From assembly GCA_045538895.1 (NCBI GenBank), contig JAZQEH010000020.1, forward strand, positions 1 to 45,921: 45,921 nucleotides of DNA. Reading direction: 5' to 3'. Of this stretch, positions 26,020 through 34,556 are shown piece after piece; within the stretch, counting starts at the first letter, position 1; every line of letters starts with the position of its first letter. Made by a program: the position numbers and the translations under genes. Below the pieces are notes generated by a model. That model was not told the DNA's origin. It saw nothing but the letters and a program-made list of their open reading frames with translations, and searched no databases. The DNA is from UMGS902 sp045538895 (GTDB taxonomy: Bacteria > Bacillota > Clostridia > Oscillospirales > CAG-272).

Positions 26020-27770
26020 TGAAAAAATCAGTTGGCATTTTACTCATTTTTGTACTTGCCGCAGTGTTGGTTACTACTGCATTCGCAGCGGAAAACGGCA
26101 TGACCTTTAAAAACTACGGTATTTACAGAGCCGAGGAACCCTACGCCGAAGTAGCGGCAACCTATGAGGCATGGGTTAAACTCCCCGCAGAAAACTATGA
26201 AGACGGATACTGTGTTATAAGCAGCATCAATTCAAGCACTTTCCATTCGGCAAGACTTTCAATATCTGCCGAGAATTATCCCATATTGAAATTCCTCGAT
26301 AAGGTTCCGAACGGTGTTGCTGCACATAAGACGTATTCATTTGCCAATGCGGTGATTGCGGCAAACGAGTGGACGCATATTGCCGTTGCCTGCGATTTTG
26401 AAAACGGCACTATTAGTTGCTACATTAACGGCGAACTTGCCGGAACGAAGACAACTTCTTTTGTCCCCACGGTATCTCCTGTAAAAGCTGTACTCGGCGG
26501 CGGTCCCACCCCCGGCAACTCCGGATATTTTAAGGGAGAACTTTCGAGTGTAACCCTTTATTCCGATGCACGTACCGCTGATGAGATAAAGGCGGATATG
26601 GTAGCGGTTGATTTAACCGATGCAAACATCATGGCTCACTATGACCTTGAGGGAAAGGCTTTCGGAGATGAAGTTCCCGACCTTGCAGGCAACTATGATA
26701 TGGTGTATGACCCTATGTGGTATGACGATGCATCGGGTGAGCCTGATGAGTATGCATACTCAATGGTACTTATCGGCGACCAGCAGATAATTGTAAACAA
26801 TTATCCCAATAAGCTTCACTATATTTACGATTGGATTCTTGCCAATAAAGATTCAAAGAAAATCGGTTATGCAATTGCACTTGGTGATATAACCGACACA
26901 AGAGACAGAATCAGCGAGTGGAACCTTGTTCAAAGCCAGTTTAAGCGTCTTGCCGGCAAGATTCCGCTTGCGGCATGCAGAGGAAACCATGACCGTCCCT
27001 ACAGTGCAACCACAGGCATGAATTACGAGGGATATACATCGGATATCGCAGGACGCTATAATGATACCGACCTTGAAAATATTTATAAGACCGTAAAACT
27101 CGGTAACACCGATTATCTTATTATTACTCTCGATTACGGTCCGGATGATAGCGTGCTTGCATGGGCAGGCGAGGTTACTGCGGCACATCCTAATCACAAG
27201 GTTATTGTTGTAACTCACAGTTACATGGCTGATGACGGAACAACCACTGATGATACCGACCCTGTAAACCCCGTTTCAACATTTCCAACTCTTGGCTTTG
27301 GTTATAACAACGGCGACGATATCTGGGAAAAGTATGTTCGCAAGTATGAAAACATCGTGCTTGTACTCTCCGGTCATATCGACTCTGACGAAATCCGTGC
27401 AACAAAGGCTGTAGGCGATCACGGCAACGTTGTTACACAGATGCTTGTAAATCCTCAGGGCATTGACGTTGATACTCCCACAGGCATGATTACAATGCTT
27501 TACTTCAACGAGGACGGAAACATCGTGACCGCTGATTGCTATTCAACTATTAGAAATCAGTATTACTATACGTCGAAGAATCAGTATACAATGATAGTAG
27601 GCGAGCGTAGCGGTGATATGGACGGTGACGGTGCCATAACGGTTGCTGACGCACTTGCGGCACTCAAAGCATGGGTAAATCGCAGTGCAAATACAAATGC
27701 GGATATAGATGGCGACGGCAAGCTTACTCTTGCTGAAGTTGTTAATATCATCAAGCTTACAGTTCAATAA
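26019..27770 (+). CDS. Secreted LamG/metallophosphoesterase-fold dockerin protein
   Basis: This encodes 583 residues. Signal peptide (1-23); a LamG/concanavalin-like domain (about 30-200) with the usual EWTHIAVACDFENGTISCYING block; a calcineurin-like phosphoesterase domain (about 243-510); and a C-terminal dockerin (about 529-583) with loops DMDGDGAITVAD and DIDGDGKLTLAE. In the phosphoesterase part, GDITD, GNHD and VTHS are present. The first DxH motif reads GDQQ, and the final GHxH reads GHID. Metal binding may therefore be altered, leaving binding without catalysis or a different reaction. AAGGAG precedes the start, which overlaps the isomerase stop. The GLUG-repeat gene follows after 15 bp. 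Confidence 0.88.
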   Translation: MKKSVGILLIFVLAAVLVTTAFAAENGMTFKNYGIYRAEEPYAEVAATYEAWVKLPAENYEDGYCVISSINSSTFHSARLSISAENYPILKFLDKVPNGVAAHKTYSFANAVIAANEWTHIAVACDFENGTISCYINGELAGTKTTSFVPTVSPVKAVLGGGPTPGNSGYFKGELSSVTLYSDARTADEIKADMVAVDLTDANIMAHYDLEGKAFGDEVPDLAGNYDMVYDPMWYDDASGEPDEYAYSMVLIGDQQIIVNNYPNKLHYIYDWILANKDSKKIGYAIALGDITDTRDRISEWNLVQSQFKRLAGKIPLAACRGNHDRPYSATTGMNYEGYTSDIAGRYNDTDLENIYKTVKLGNTDYLIITLDYGPDDSVLAWAGEVTAAHPNHKVIVVTHSYMADDGTTTDDTDPVNPVSTFPTLGFGYNNGDDIWEKYVRKYENIVLVLSGHIDSDEIRATKAVGDHGNVVTQMLVNPQGIDVDTPTGMITMLYFNEDGNIVTADCYSTIRNQYYYTSKNQYTMIVGERSGDMDGDGAITVADALAALKAWVNRSANTNADIDGDGKLTLAEVVNIIKLTVQ

Positions 27771-27785
27771 GGAGGGAAGAAAACA

Positions 27786-30653
27786 ATGAAAAAGTTTATA
27801 TGTTTAACGGTATTTCTTGTATTGTTTACCGTTTCTGCGTTTGCCGCAACAATCTCCAATGCAGATGAGCTTCTCACACTTATGAACACAGAGTCGATGT
27901 GGGCAGGGGATTATACACTCACCGCAGATATCGACCTTTCAAAAGCAACAAACGGACTTAAGCAGGCTCCTATCGGTTCCACCGATGCTCCTTTCAGCGG
28001 CACGTTTGACGGTGCAGGCTATGAGATAAGCAATATCAACATTTCAGGTGACCAGTATGTTGCACTTTTCGGATACGTTAACGGCGGCACAATCAAAAAC
28101 CTTACCATAAGCGGAACTGTCAGTGCAGACGGATATTATTCAGGCGGTCTCGTTGCTTATGCAAGAGATGCTGTGAATATTTCAAGATGCCATAACAAAT
28201 GTAATGTAAGCAGTGCAAAAGAATACGTTGGCGGTATCTGCGGCTATGCATACGGCACGGATAAAAGCACAACTACACCGCTTATGAATATTACCGAGTG
28301 TATGAACAGTGGTACTATTACCTGTCTTGACACAGTACAGAGTGACGCAGGCGGTATTGCAGGTTCGATATATGCTGTAGGCAATGTCAGCGACTGCTTG
28401 AATATCGGACTTGTTACAACTGCGAATGTTTCGCTTGATAAGCCGTATATTGGCGGTATATGTGGAAAAACAGGTTCATACGGCAGAGTTACAAACTGCT
28501 ATAACACAGTTGCTCCCGTAACACCCTCAACCGCAACCACTTATGTAAGAGCAATCGTAGGCCGCCCAAATGTTAAAAACGGTGCAAATAACTTTTTTAA
28601 AGACGGGCTTGGTATGAGCGACAAAAACTATGGCTCTGTGTATGATTCGACATATTTTGATATGCTCAATGCAAACGGTCTTTGGGTAAATGCAGAAGAT
28701 CCTTACCTCGCATATTTCTATGTAGCACCCGAAGAACCTGATGTTCCGGATGTTCCCGATGAGCCCGACGAACCCGAAGTTCCTGATGTAACTCTTGATT
28801 CTAACATCGAAACTGCAGACGAGCTTCTCACTCTTATGAACTATCCGAGTCTTTGGAACGCAGATTATACACTCGCCGCAAACATTGACCTCTCGGAAGC
28901 AACAAACGGACTTTCTCAGAAGCCTATTGGCTCTGCCGACACTCCTTTCAGCGGCACGTTTGACGGTGCAGGCTATGAGATAAGCAATATAAGTCTTTCC
29001 GGCGAGAAATACGTTGCTTTGTTCGGATATATAAGCGATGCAACCGTCAAAAACCTCACCGTAAGCGGTAATGTTGAGGCAAGCGGTTACTATAGCGGCG
29101 GTATAGTTGCATATGCGGGTACCGGTGCGGTAACTATCGAGAAATGTCACAATAAATGTACGGTTACAGGTCTTGAATATATCGGCGGTATCGTAGGATA
29201 TATGAAGGGAACGGATTCGGTTAATACTGCTGAGCCTAAGTCCGTAATCGCTAATTGTTGGAATAGCGGTACGATAAACGCAATTGATACAAAGCAGAGT
29301 GATGCAGGCGGTATCGTAGGTATTATCTGGAATGTCGGCGGTGTTCGCAACTGCCTGAATACAGGTCTTGTTACAACTGCTACGGTTGCACCTACTCTTG
29401 CATATATCGGCGGTATCTGCGGCAGAACTTACACCTACGGAAGTATCGAAAACTGCTATAACACAGTAGCTCCCACAAGTGCTGCCACTAACAAAACCTA
29501 CGTTCGCGCAATAACAGGTTATCCTGCTGCAAAGAACACGTCAAACAACTTCTATAAAGACGGTCTTGGCATGAGCGATGCAAACAGCGGCACACCTTAT
29601 AGTGTAGCTGAATTCTCATTGCTTAACGTTTACGGTGCATGGGTGAATAAAAATGAGCCTGAACTCGCTGCATTCTATACATGTACACACGCAAGTCATG
29701 AATACCGCACCGTTACCGCATCCACTTGCTCGGTAAAGGGCAGTGCGGAAGAGTTCTGTGCGATTTGCTTTGCAGAACTCGGAACGGTTGAACTTCCTCT
29801 TGATGGCACCGTTCACACTTCATATACATGGAAACTCGTTGCAAACGAGTATATGTACGTGTGCGACGGTTGTTCGGAAGAATCCGAAACACTTGCTCAC
29901 AGCGTTTCGGTGCTTCCCGTTTCTGCGGTTAACGATAACAAAACACTTTCGCTTACATTTGATATTTCCGCAAGCGAAAGCGTGCTGGCTCTCGGCTTTG
30001 AGGTTAAAGCTCCAGCAGGTGCAACACTTATAGATGTTGTTTCCGATATAAGCGAAGACAGCGGATTTGCATTTATGGGTGCAACCGAGTATAAGAGCCC
30101 ATACAGAATGTCGGTTATTAGCAATTCCGGCGTGGCTGATACCTTGTCAGGCTCTGTAACTCTTACTTACGAGGTAGAGAGTGCAATGGCTGAGTACGCT
30201 TTTGAGGTAACAGTTCCCGAGGCTTACAATGACAGTGGGGCACTTGCAGTTACAACTGCAAATGCCGAGTGCTACGTTGCAGTAGAACTTGAGTCGGCAG
30301 TTTCTGCTGACGCAGGTTACTATGCAGAAAGTGCAGAAGCTGAAAGCAAGGTCGGTGCAATCTCGTTCAATGCAGAGATTGAGAACTTTGATGAAATCGA
30401 AATCGAAAGCTTCGGCTTCTACGTTTACAACGAGGGCAAGGTTGAAAAGGCCAATGTTATAAGTACAGACGTACAGCTTCTTAAAGACAATGACGGCAAA
30501 ATCAATCTTGTTATCGGCAATATCCCTGCAGAAAACTTTGCAAGCAAGGTTCTTGCACTGCCTTACGTCGTTGTAAACGGTGAAACTATAATCGGTGAGA
30601 TATGCACATTCTGTGTAAACGAAAGCCTTAAGTGGTTAGGAGAAGCGAAATAA
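27786..30653 (+). CDS. Secreted GLUG-repeat protein with cohesin-like domain
   Basis: This encodes 955 residues. After a signal peptide (1-20) come two copies of a roughly 300-residue GLUG-type beta-solenoid, each opening with ADELLTLMN and FSGTFDGAGYEISNI. A Pro/Asp/Glu linker (about 317-335) joins them. A Cys-rich segment of about 70 residues with CTHASHEY and two C-x2-C pairs follows. It resembles the short Cys modules of Clostridial surface proteins. Residues about 695-830 look like a cohesin-type beta-sandwich, starting near NDNKTLSLTFDIS and including GSVTLTYEV. No sorting signal or dockerin is seen. If the cohesin is real, the protein could hold dockerin partners from this locus. GGAGG precedes the start. 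Confidence 0.78.
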   Translation: MKKFICLTVFLVLFTVSAFAATISNADELLTLMNTESMWAGDYTLTADIDLSKATNGLKQAPIGSTDAPFSGTFDGAGYEISNINISGDQYVALFGYVNGGTIKNLTISGTVSADGYYSGGLVAYARDAVNISRCHNKCNVSSAKEYVGGICGYAYGTDKSTTTPLMNITECMNSGTITCLDTVQSDAGGIAGSIYAVGNVSDCLNIGLVTTANVSLDKPYIGGICGKTGSYGRVTNCYNTVAPVTPSTATTYVRAIVGRPNVKNGANNFFKDGLGMSDKNYGSVYDSTYFDMLNANGLWVNAEDPYLAYFYVAPEEPDVPDVPDEPDEPEVPDVTLDSNIETADELLTLMNYPSLWNADYTLAANIDLSEATNGLSQKPIGSADTPFSGTFDGAGYEISNISLSGEKYVALFGYISDATVKNLTVSGNVEASGYYSGGIVAYAGTGAVTIEKCHNKCTVTGLEYIGGIVGYMKGTDSVNTAEPKSVIANCWNSGTINAIDTKQSDAGGIVGIIWNVGGVRNCLNTGLVTTATVAPTLAYIGGICGRTYTYGSIENCYNTVAPTSAATNKTYVRAITGYPAAKNTSNNFYKDGLGMSDANSGTPYSVAEFSLLNVYGAWVNKNEPELAAFYTCTHASHEYRTVTASTCSVKGSAEEFCAICFAELGTVELPLDGTVHTSYTWKLVANEYMYVCDGCSEESETLAHSVSVLPVSAVNDNKTLSLTFDISASESVLALGFEVKAPAGATLIDVVSDISEDSGFAFMGATEYKSPYRMSVISNSGVADTLSGSVTLTYEVESAMAEYAFEVTVPEAYNDSGALAVTTANAECYVAVELESAVSADAGYYAESAEAESKVGAISFNAEIENFDEIEIESFGFYVYNEGKVEKANVISTDVQLLKDNDGKINLVIGNIPAENFASKVLALPYVVVNGETIIGEICTFCVNESLKWLGEAK
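27845..29680 (+). repeat. Internal duplication of the GLUG domain
   Basis: The two halves (about 27845-28710 and 28805-29680) share long near-identical stretches, for example the codons for FSGTFDGAGYEISNI at about 27990 and 28945. This points to a recent in-frame duplication joined by an acidic linker. Confidence 0.8.
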
Positions 30654-30793
30654 TGAGATACGAAAAACCTTTACTTTGTGTTGTTGATTTTGATGCAACA
30701 GACATCGTTATGACAAGTATTCCCGAGGTGCTTAACAAAAACGGAGCAAGTCTTGGCGAGCTTGATTCACAACTTATCAATCTTTTCAGCTGA
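30653..30793 (+). CDS. 46-residue conserved-looking small peptide
   Basis: This encodes 46 residues starting MRYEKPLLCVVDFDATD and ending in LINLFS. The start overlaps the stop of the GLUG gene (TAATG) and an AGGAGAAG site lies upstream. The stop is followed at once by a strong terminator, so it is the real last gene of the operon. The pattern of a basic N-terminus with YEKP, then a hydrophobic/acidic stretch with D-I-V-M-T-S, recalls short peptides that I have seen near other Clostridial surface genes. I cannot name a family. It has no signal peptide or transmembrane helix. A regulator, chaperone-like partner or modified-peptide precursor are all possible. Confidence 0.65.
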   Translation: MRYEKPLLCVVDFDATDIVMTSIPEVLNKNGASLGELDSQLINLFS

Positions 30794-30795
30794 TA

Positions 30796-30832
30796 AAAAG
30801 CACCGGACATTTATGTCCGGTGCTTTTGTTTG
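30796..30832 (+). terminator. Terminator of the surface operon
   Basis: AAAAGCACCGGACA (30796-30809) pairs exactly with its complement at 30814-30827 around TTTA, followed by a T-rich tail. Confidence 0.92.
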
Positions 30833-30833
30833 T

Positions 30834-30862
30834 TTGACTTTTAATGTGCAAGATGGTATAAT
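30834..30862 (+). promoter_or_regulatory. Promoter of the cytidylate-kinase-like gene
   Basis: TTGACT (30834-30839) and TATAAT (30857-30862) are 17 bases apart with a TG extension. It lies directly after the preceding terminator. Confidence 0.7.
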
Positions 30863-30892
30863 AACACAAAAATCGTACATATGGAGTTTGAT

Positions 30893-31513
30893 ATGAAGAT
30901 TATAACTATCAGCCGTGAGTTTGGCAGTGGCGGCAGAGAAATAGGAAAAAGGCTTGCGGATGCATTGGGAATCCCATGCTATGACCAACAAATCATTGAG
31001 ATGGTTGCCGAAAAAGAAAACCTTGACAAAACTTATGTTGCCAACATAACAGAAAGAGATATGAGGTTGTTTTATCCCACTACTATTGCAAGGGGCTTCT
31101 CAAGACCAACCTATGCGGTGCATCAGAGCATGCAGGTTATGCTGACCGAGCATGAGCTTATTAAAAAGCTTGCCACAGAGGGTGACTGTGTGATTATCGG
31201 CAGAGCTGCAGACATTATACTCGCTGACTACAATCCTTTCCGCATTTTCGTATGTGCCGATGAAAAATCCAAACTTGACAGATGTAAAGCGAGAGTAGAG
31301 TCAGACGTGGATATGTCCGACAAAGAAGTGCTTCGGAAATGCCGCGAGATAGACAAACGTCGCGCTTCTTACAGAAAAATGTTCACCGACAAAAAGTGGG
31401 GCGAAGCATCGGGATATGAGCTTTGTATCAATACCTCGGGTAAAAGTATTCAGTCGCTTATTCCAAGCGTTGCGGCATACATTGCTGACTGGTATGCGGA
31501 GGAAGAAAAGTAA
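30893..31513 (+). CDS. Cytidylate kinase-like protein
   Basis: This encodes 206 residues from ATG 30893, with GGAG six bases before it; an in-frame ATG at 30881 overlaps that site. The start ISREFGSGGREIGKRLADALG is the variant P-loop of the cytidylate-kinase-like family common in Clostridia. IIGRAAD and the Arg-rich KCREIDKRRASYRKMF lid match that family. It probably phosphorylates a nucleotide, but members lack proof of CMP use. The MATE gene follows two bases after the stop, so the two are likely co-transcribed. Confidence 0.85.
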   Translation: MKIITISREFGSGGREIGKRLADALGIPCYDQQIIEMVAEKENLDKTYVANITERDMRLFYPTTIARGFSRPTYAVHQSMQVMLTEHELIKKLATEGDCVIIGRAADIILADYNPFRIFVCADEKSKLDRCKARVESDVDMSDKEVLRKCREIDKRRASYRKMFTDKKWGEASGYELCINTSGKSIQSLIPSVAAYIADWYAEEEK

Positions 31514-31514
31514 A

Positions 31515-32885
31515 ATGAAGATGAAAGCCGAGGTTATGTATGCTACTGTAAGACCGTGGAAGCTGTTTTTTATTTTAGCTTTGCCGGGAATGGTCAGCAT
31601 GTTTACGATGTCGATATACAGTATTGTCGAAGGTGCTTTCATTGGTCATGCGCTCGGCGAGGGTGCTTTCGCTGCGGTAAACATCGCACTTCCTCTTGTT
31701 TTTGTGAATTTTTCTATTTCGGATATGATAGGTGTAGGTTCATCTGCACCTATATCCATCGCACTCGGCAGGGGAGAACATAAAACCGCAAATAATTTGT
31801 TTTCGTGCTCAATTATTATGATTTTTGTCGCTTCGGTGATTATGGGAAGTGTGATGTTCCTTGCTGCCGAGCCATTGACACGTTTGATGGGTGCAGATGA
31901 TGAGTTGCTTGATACATCGGTGAGATATCTGCGCACCTACGCCATTTGCAGTCCGCTTACTACCGTATTCTTTGCAATGGACAACTATCTGCGCATCAGC
32001 GGATATATCAAAACAAGCATGATAATAAATGTAGGCCTGAATTTTGTAACGATTGGTCTTCTTGCGTTATTTATTCTGGTATTTGATATGGATGTTGTAG
32101 GGTCGGCGCTTGCGGCATGTATTGCAATGAGCACTTGCTCTGTCGTGTCTGTAATACCTTTTTTAAGGAAAAAGACGCTATTGCAATTTACAAAGCCGAG
32201 ATTCAGCAAGGCAATGATTAAGGAAATCACCGCATGCGGTTCTCCGGTGTTTTTGAGTAATATAGCCGGACGTATTACTGCTGTACTTATGAATGTTTCT
32301 CTTATGGCACTCGGTACCGGAGTTTTTGGTGAGGGCGGTGGAACAACTGCGGTTGCGGCATATGCCATACTGATGTATGCGAGCGATATGGGACAACCGC
32401 TCCTTTACGGCATGAGCGACTCGATGGCACCGGCTATAGGGTATAACTACGGTGCGGAAAAGTATGATAGAGTAAAAAAGATTGCAAAATGCGTATTTGT
32501 CGGAACTTGTGCCGTAGGCGTTGTGACAACGGCGATAATGTTTTTCTTTGCAAAGCCCGTTGTTTCCATTTTTGCAGATGCAGAGGATGCAAGACTTGTG
32601 GAACTTTCGGTTCATGCAATGAAACTGTTTGGCTTTGCGTACCTGTTCCGTTGGATTACAATCGCTTCACAGAGCTTCCTCACAGCTATTGAAAAGCCGG
32701 TTCAGGCAACGGCGCTTGCGGTGGCAGTAGCGTTTGTATTCCCGGTTATTGTACTCGGATTACTTTTTGGTATGGGGCTTGACGGAATATGGTTGAATAT
32801 GCTTGGCACATCGGTGCTTGCAGCAGTGCTTGCTGTCATACTTTTATCAGGCGTCAGCCGTGATATAAAGAAAAAGAATATGTAG
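31515..32885 (+). CDS. MATE-family efflux transporter
   Basis: This encodes 456 residues with about 12 transmembrane helices in two related halves. The first half has LALPGMVSMFTMSIYSIVEG, the second GSPVFLSNIAGRITAVLMNV. Members export cationic drugs or metabolites using Na+ or H+ gradients. The start at 31515 (or 31521) is taken because GGAGG lies at 31498-31502 and the hydrophobic region starts soon after. Starts further upstream lie inside the kinase gene. Substrate is unknown. Confidence 0.9.
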   Translation: MKMKAEVMYATVRPWKLFFILALPGMVSMFTMSIYSIVEGAFIGHALGEGAFAAVNIALPLVFVNFSISDMIGVGSSAPISIALGRGEHKTANNLFSCSIIMIFVASVIMGSVMFLAAEPLTRLMGADDELLDTSVRYLRTYAICSPLTTVFFAMDNYLRISGYIKTSMIINVGLNFVTIGLLALFILVFDMDVVGSALAACIAMSTCSVVSVIPFLRKKTLLQFTKPRFSKAMIKEITACGSPVFLSNIAGRITAVLMNVSLMALGTGVFGEGGGTTAVAAYAILMYASDMGQPLLYGMSDSMAPAIGYNYGAEKYDRVKKIAKCVFVGTCAVGVVTTAIMFFFAKPVVSIFADAEDARLVELSVHAMKLFGFAYLFRWITIASQSFLTAIEKPVQATALAVAVAFVFPVIVLGLLFGMGLDGIWLNMLGTSVLAAVLAVILLSGVSRDIKKKNM

Positions 32886-32999
32886 TTTTAGGGGCGTTGC
32901 ATAAATGCGGCGCCTTCTTTCTTTGCATAAGTATTAACATATATTCGTATAATAAAATTCATTTTGTAAAAAAATGTAGAAATTTTCCGATTATTATGG

Positions 33000-33005
33000 T
33001 ATAAT
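33000..33005 (+). promoter_or_regulatory. Extended -10 promoter of pnuC
   Basis: TATAAT is preceded by TGG; no clear -35 box is seen. It sets a leader of about 195 bases before pnuC. The part of the gap before it (32886-32999) shows no gene. Confidence 0.55.
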
Positions 33006-33029
33006 CTAATCTAATCTATGTCCACCTCA

Positions 33030-33134
33030 AATGAGAAAAGATAAAGGGCAGCTCATGGATAATTGCACTTTTGTTTGCGGCAAGGCTGCTTCTCACACTA
33101 AATAAAACAATATAAAACTGCTACCGAGTAGTAG
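33030..33134 (+). ncRNA. Structured pnuC leader, possible riboswitch
   Basis: Nested pairing is visible: TGAGAA (33032-33037) with TTCTCA (33090-33095), GCAGC (33048-33052) with GCTGC (33085-33089), and TTGC (33063-33066) with GCAA (33080-33083). A hairpin follows, CTGCTAC (33118-33124) with GTAGTAG (33128-33134) around CGA. A terminator at 33141-33198 completes the leader. The layout is that of a riboswitch with an expression platform. I do not recognise the class; TPP, T-box, THF and cobalamin signatures were not found. Confidence 0.45.
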
Positions 33135-33140
33135 AATGTT

Positions 33141-33198
33141 AAAAGCATTCGTTTGCACATCGTTAGGTCTTAGAAGATGTGCATGCGAATGCTTTTTT
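33141..33198 (+). terminator. Leader terminator just before pnuC
   Basis: GCATTCG (33145-33151) and GCACATC (33155-33161) pair with GATGTGC (33176-33182) and CGAATGC (33186-33192), followed by six T. It ends just before the pnuC ribosome site GGAG (33199-33202). It can only make sense as a conditional stop inside the leader. Confidence 0.8.
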
Positions 33199-33208
33199 GG
33201 AGAAAAGT

Positions 33209-33901
33209 ATGAAAGAATTTAAAGGGTATTTTACAAAGTTTGAAATTGCACTCTGGTGCTGTTCGGTAATGCTAATTGTGTTTTCGTTTCTCACTTTCGA
33301 CAGGGAGAATTATCTCACACTTGCAGCATCGCTTGTCGGAGTTACGTCACTTATATTCTGTGCAAAGGGCAACCCGATAGGTCAGGTTTTAATGATAGTT
33401 TTCGGTATGCTGTACGGAATAATATCATATTCGTTTACGTATTACGGGGAGATGATCACCTATCTTGGCATGACGGTGCCGATGGCGATTTTTTCACTTG
33501 TAACATGGCTTAGAAATCCTTTTAACGGCAACAGGGCAGAGGTCAGGGTAAATGCCATTGGCAAAAAAGAGTGCTTGTTTATGTTTTCGGTTACTGCGGC
33601 GGTTACCGTGCTGTTTTACTTTGTTCTTAGGTATTTTAACACTGCTAATTTAGTGCCGAGTACCGTTTCTGTTGCTACAAGCTTTGCTGCGGCATATCTC
33701 ACGTTCAGGCGAAGCCCGTATTTTGCTTTTGTATATGCTTTGAACGATGCTGTTCTGATAGTGCTGTGGATTTTAGCAAGCATGGAAAATCTCCGTTACG
33801 TTTCGGTGATAGTGTGCTTTGTTGCATTCCTTTTCAACGATTTGTACGGTTTTATAAACTGGCGTAACATGGAGAAACGTCAAAAAAGCAAGCCGATGTG
33901 A
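33209..33901 (+). CDS. pnuC: PnuC-family nicotinamide riboside/vitamin transporter
   Basis: This encodes 230 residues with seven or eight hydrophobic segments. The late motifs NDAVLIVLW and FNDLYGFINW match the W-rich and Asn-containing substrate-site blocks of PnuC/PnuT/PnuX carriers. These let vitamin precursors diffuse in, to be trapped by phosphorylation. Nicotinamide riboside is the default guess; thiamine or riboflavin forms cannot be excluded. The start at 33209 has GGAG six bases upstream. An earlier in-frame ATG at 33179 is inside the terminator hairpin and is rejected. The structured leader suggests vitamin-responsive control. Confidence 0.82.
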   Translation: MKEFKGYFTKFEIALWCCSVMLIVFSFLTFDRENYLTLAASLVGVTSLIFCAKGNPIGQVLMIVFGMLYGIISYSFTYYGEMITYLGMTVPMAIFSLVTWLRNPFNGNRAEVRVNAIGKKECLFMFSVTAAVTVLFYFVLRYFNTANLVPSTVSVATSFAAAYLTFRRSPYFAFVYALNDAVLIVLWILASMENLRYVSVIVCFVAFLFNDLYGFINWRNMEKRQKSKPM

Positions 33902-33939
33902 AAATATCTTTATAAATAAAATTATACCTTTACTTTTTG

Positions 33940-33968
33940 TTGTATTGTCGCGAAAAATGTGGTAATAT
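33940..33968 (+). promoter_or_regulatory. Putative promoter of the chromate transporter pair
   Basis: TTGTAT (33940-33945) and TAATAT (33963-33968) are 17 bases apart, 27 bases before the start codon. Confidence 0.45.
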
Positions 33969-33995
33969 GTTATTATCTATCAATAGGAGAAGAAA

Positions 33996-34556
33996 ATGTT
34001 ATTCTCACTTTTTATAACCTTTTTGAAAATCGGTCTTTTCACTTTTGGCGGCGGATATGCCATGATAGCCAATATCCGTGAAGTTGTGGTCGAAAAGAAA
34101 AAATGGCTTACCGAGGACGAACTTCTTTCGGTAATTGCTATAGCCGAGTCAACCCCCGGACCTATTGCAATAAACCTTGCAACATATGTAGGTTATAAGA
34201 AAAAGGGTGTGCTTGGCAGTGCATGTGCAACGGCAGGCGTGGTGATTCCGTCGCTTGTTATCATTTATATAATATCCCTGTTTTTTGATGCGTTTTTGCA
34301 GAACAAGTACGTTGGATATGCCTTTGTCGGCATAAAGAGTGCGGTTGCGTTTCTGATTATCAAGGCAGGCGTTGATATGCTTAAAAAACTTGAAAAAAAG
34401 CTGTTCCCCCGTGCGACTTTTGCTGCCGTGTTCATTATTCTCGCCGTACTTGAGCTTCTTTGCATTGATTTCGGTTCTATCTATTTGATTATGATAGGCG
34501 GAGCTGTCGGCATTGCGGCTTATTCGTTGCCGTGCAAGAGGGAGGGGAAGAAATGA
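33996..34556 (+). CDS. Chromate transporter subunit (short-chain ChrA)
   Basis: This encodes 186 residues, one CHR domain with about six hydrophobic segments. Family motifs are FGGGYAMIANI and ESTPGPIAINLATYVGY. Short-chain CHR proteins occur as adjacent pairs that together equal one long ChrA. They move chromate or sulfate-like anions, though in anaerobes the natural substrate is unclear. AGGAG lies before the start. Its stop overlaps the start of the second subunit (ATGA). Confidence 0.88.
   Translation: MLFSLFITFLKIGLFTFGGGYAMIANIREVVVEKKKWLTEDELLSVIAIAESTPGPIAINLATYVGYKKKGVLGSACATAGVVIPSLVIIYIISLFFDAFLQNKYVGYAFVGIKSAVAFLIIKAGVDMLKKLEKKLFPRATFAAVFIILAVLELLCIDFGSIYLIMIGGAVGIAAYSLPCKREGKK

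Noticed and set aside
33030..33134. TPP riboswitch or T-box before pnuC
   Set aside because: No CTGAGA, no GAACCTGA-type block and no TGGNACCGCG were found.
33179..33208. Upstream start codon for pnuC
   Set aside because: It lies in the 3' arm of the leader terminator and has no ribosome site; ATG 33209 has GGAG at the right distance.
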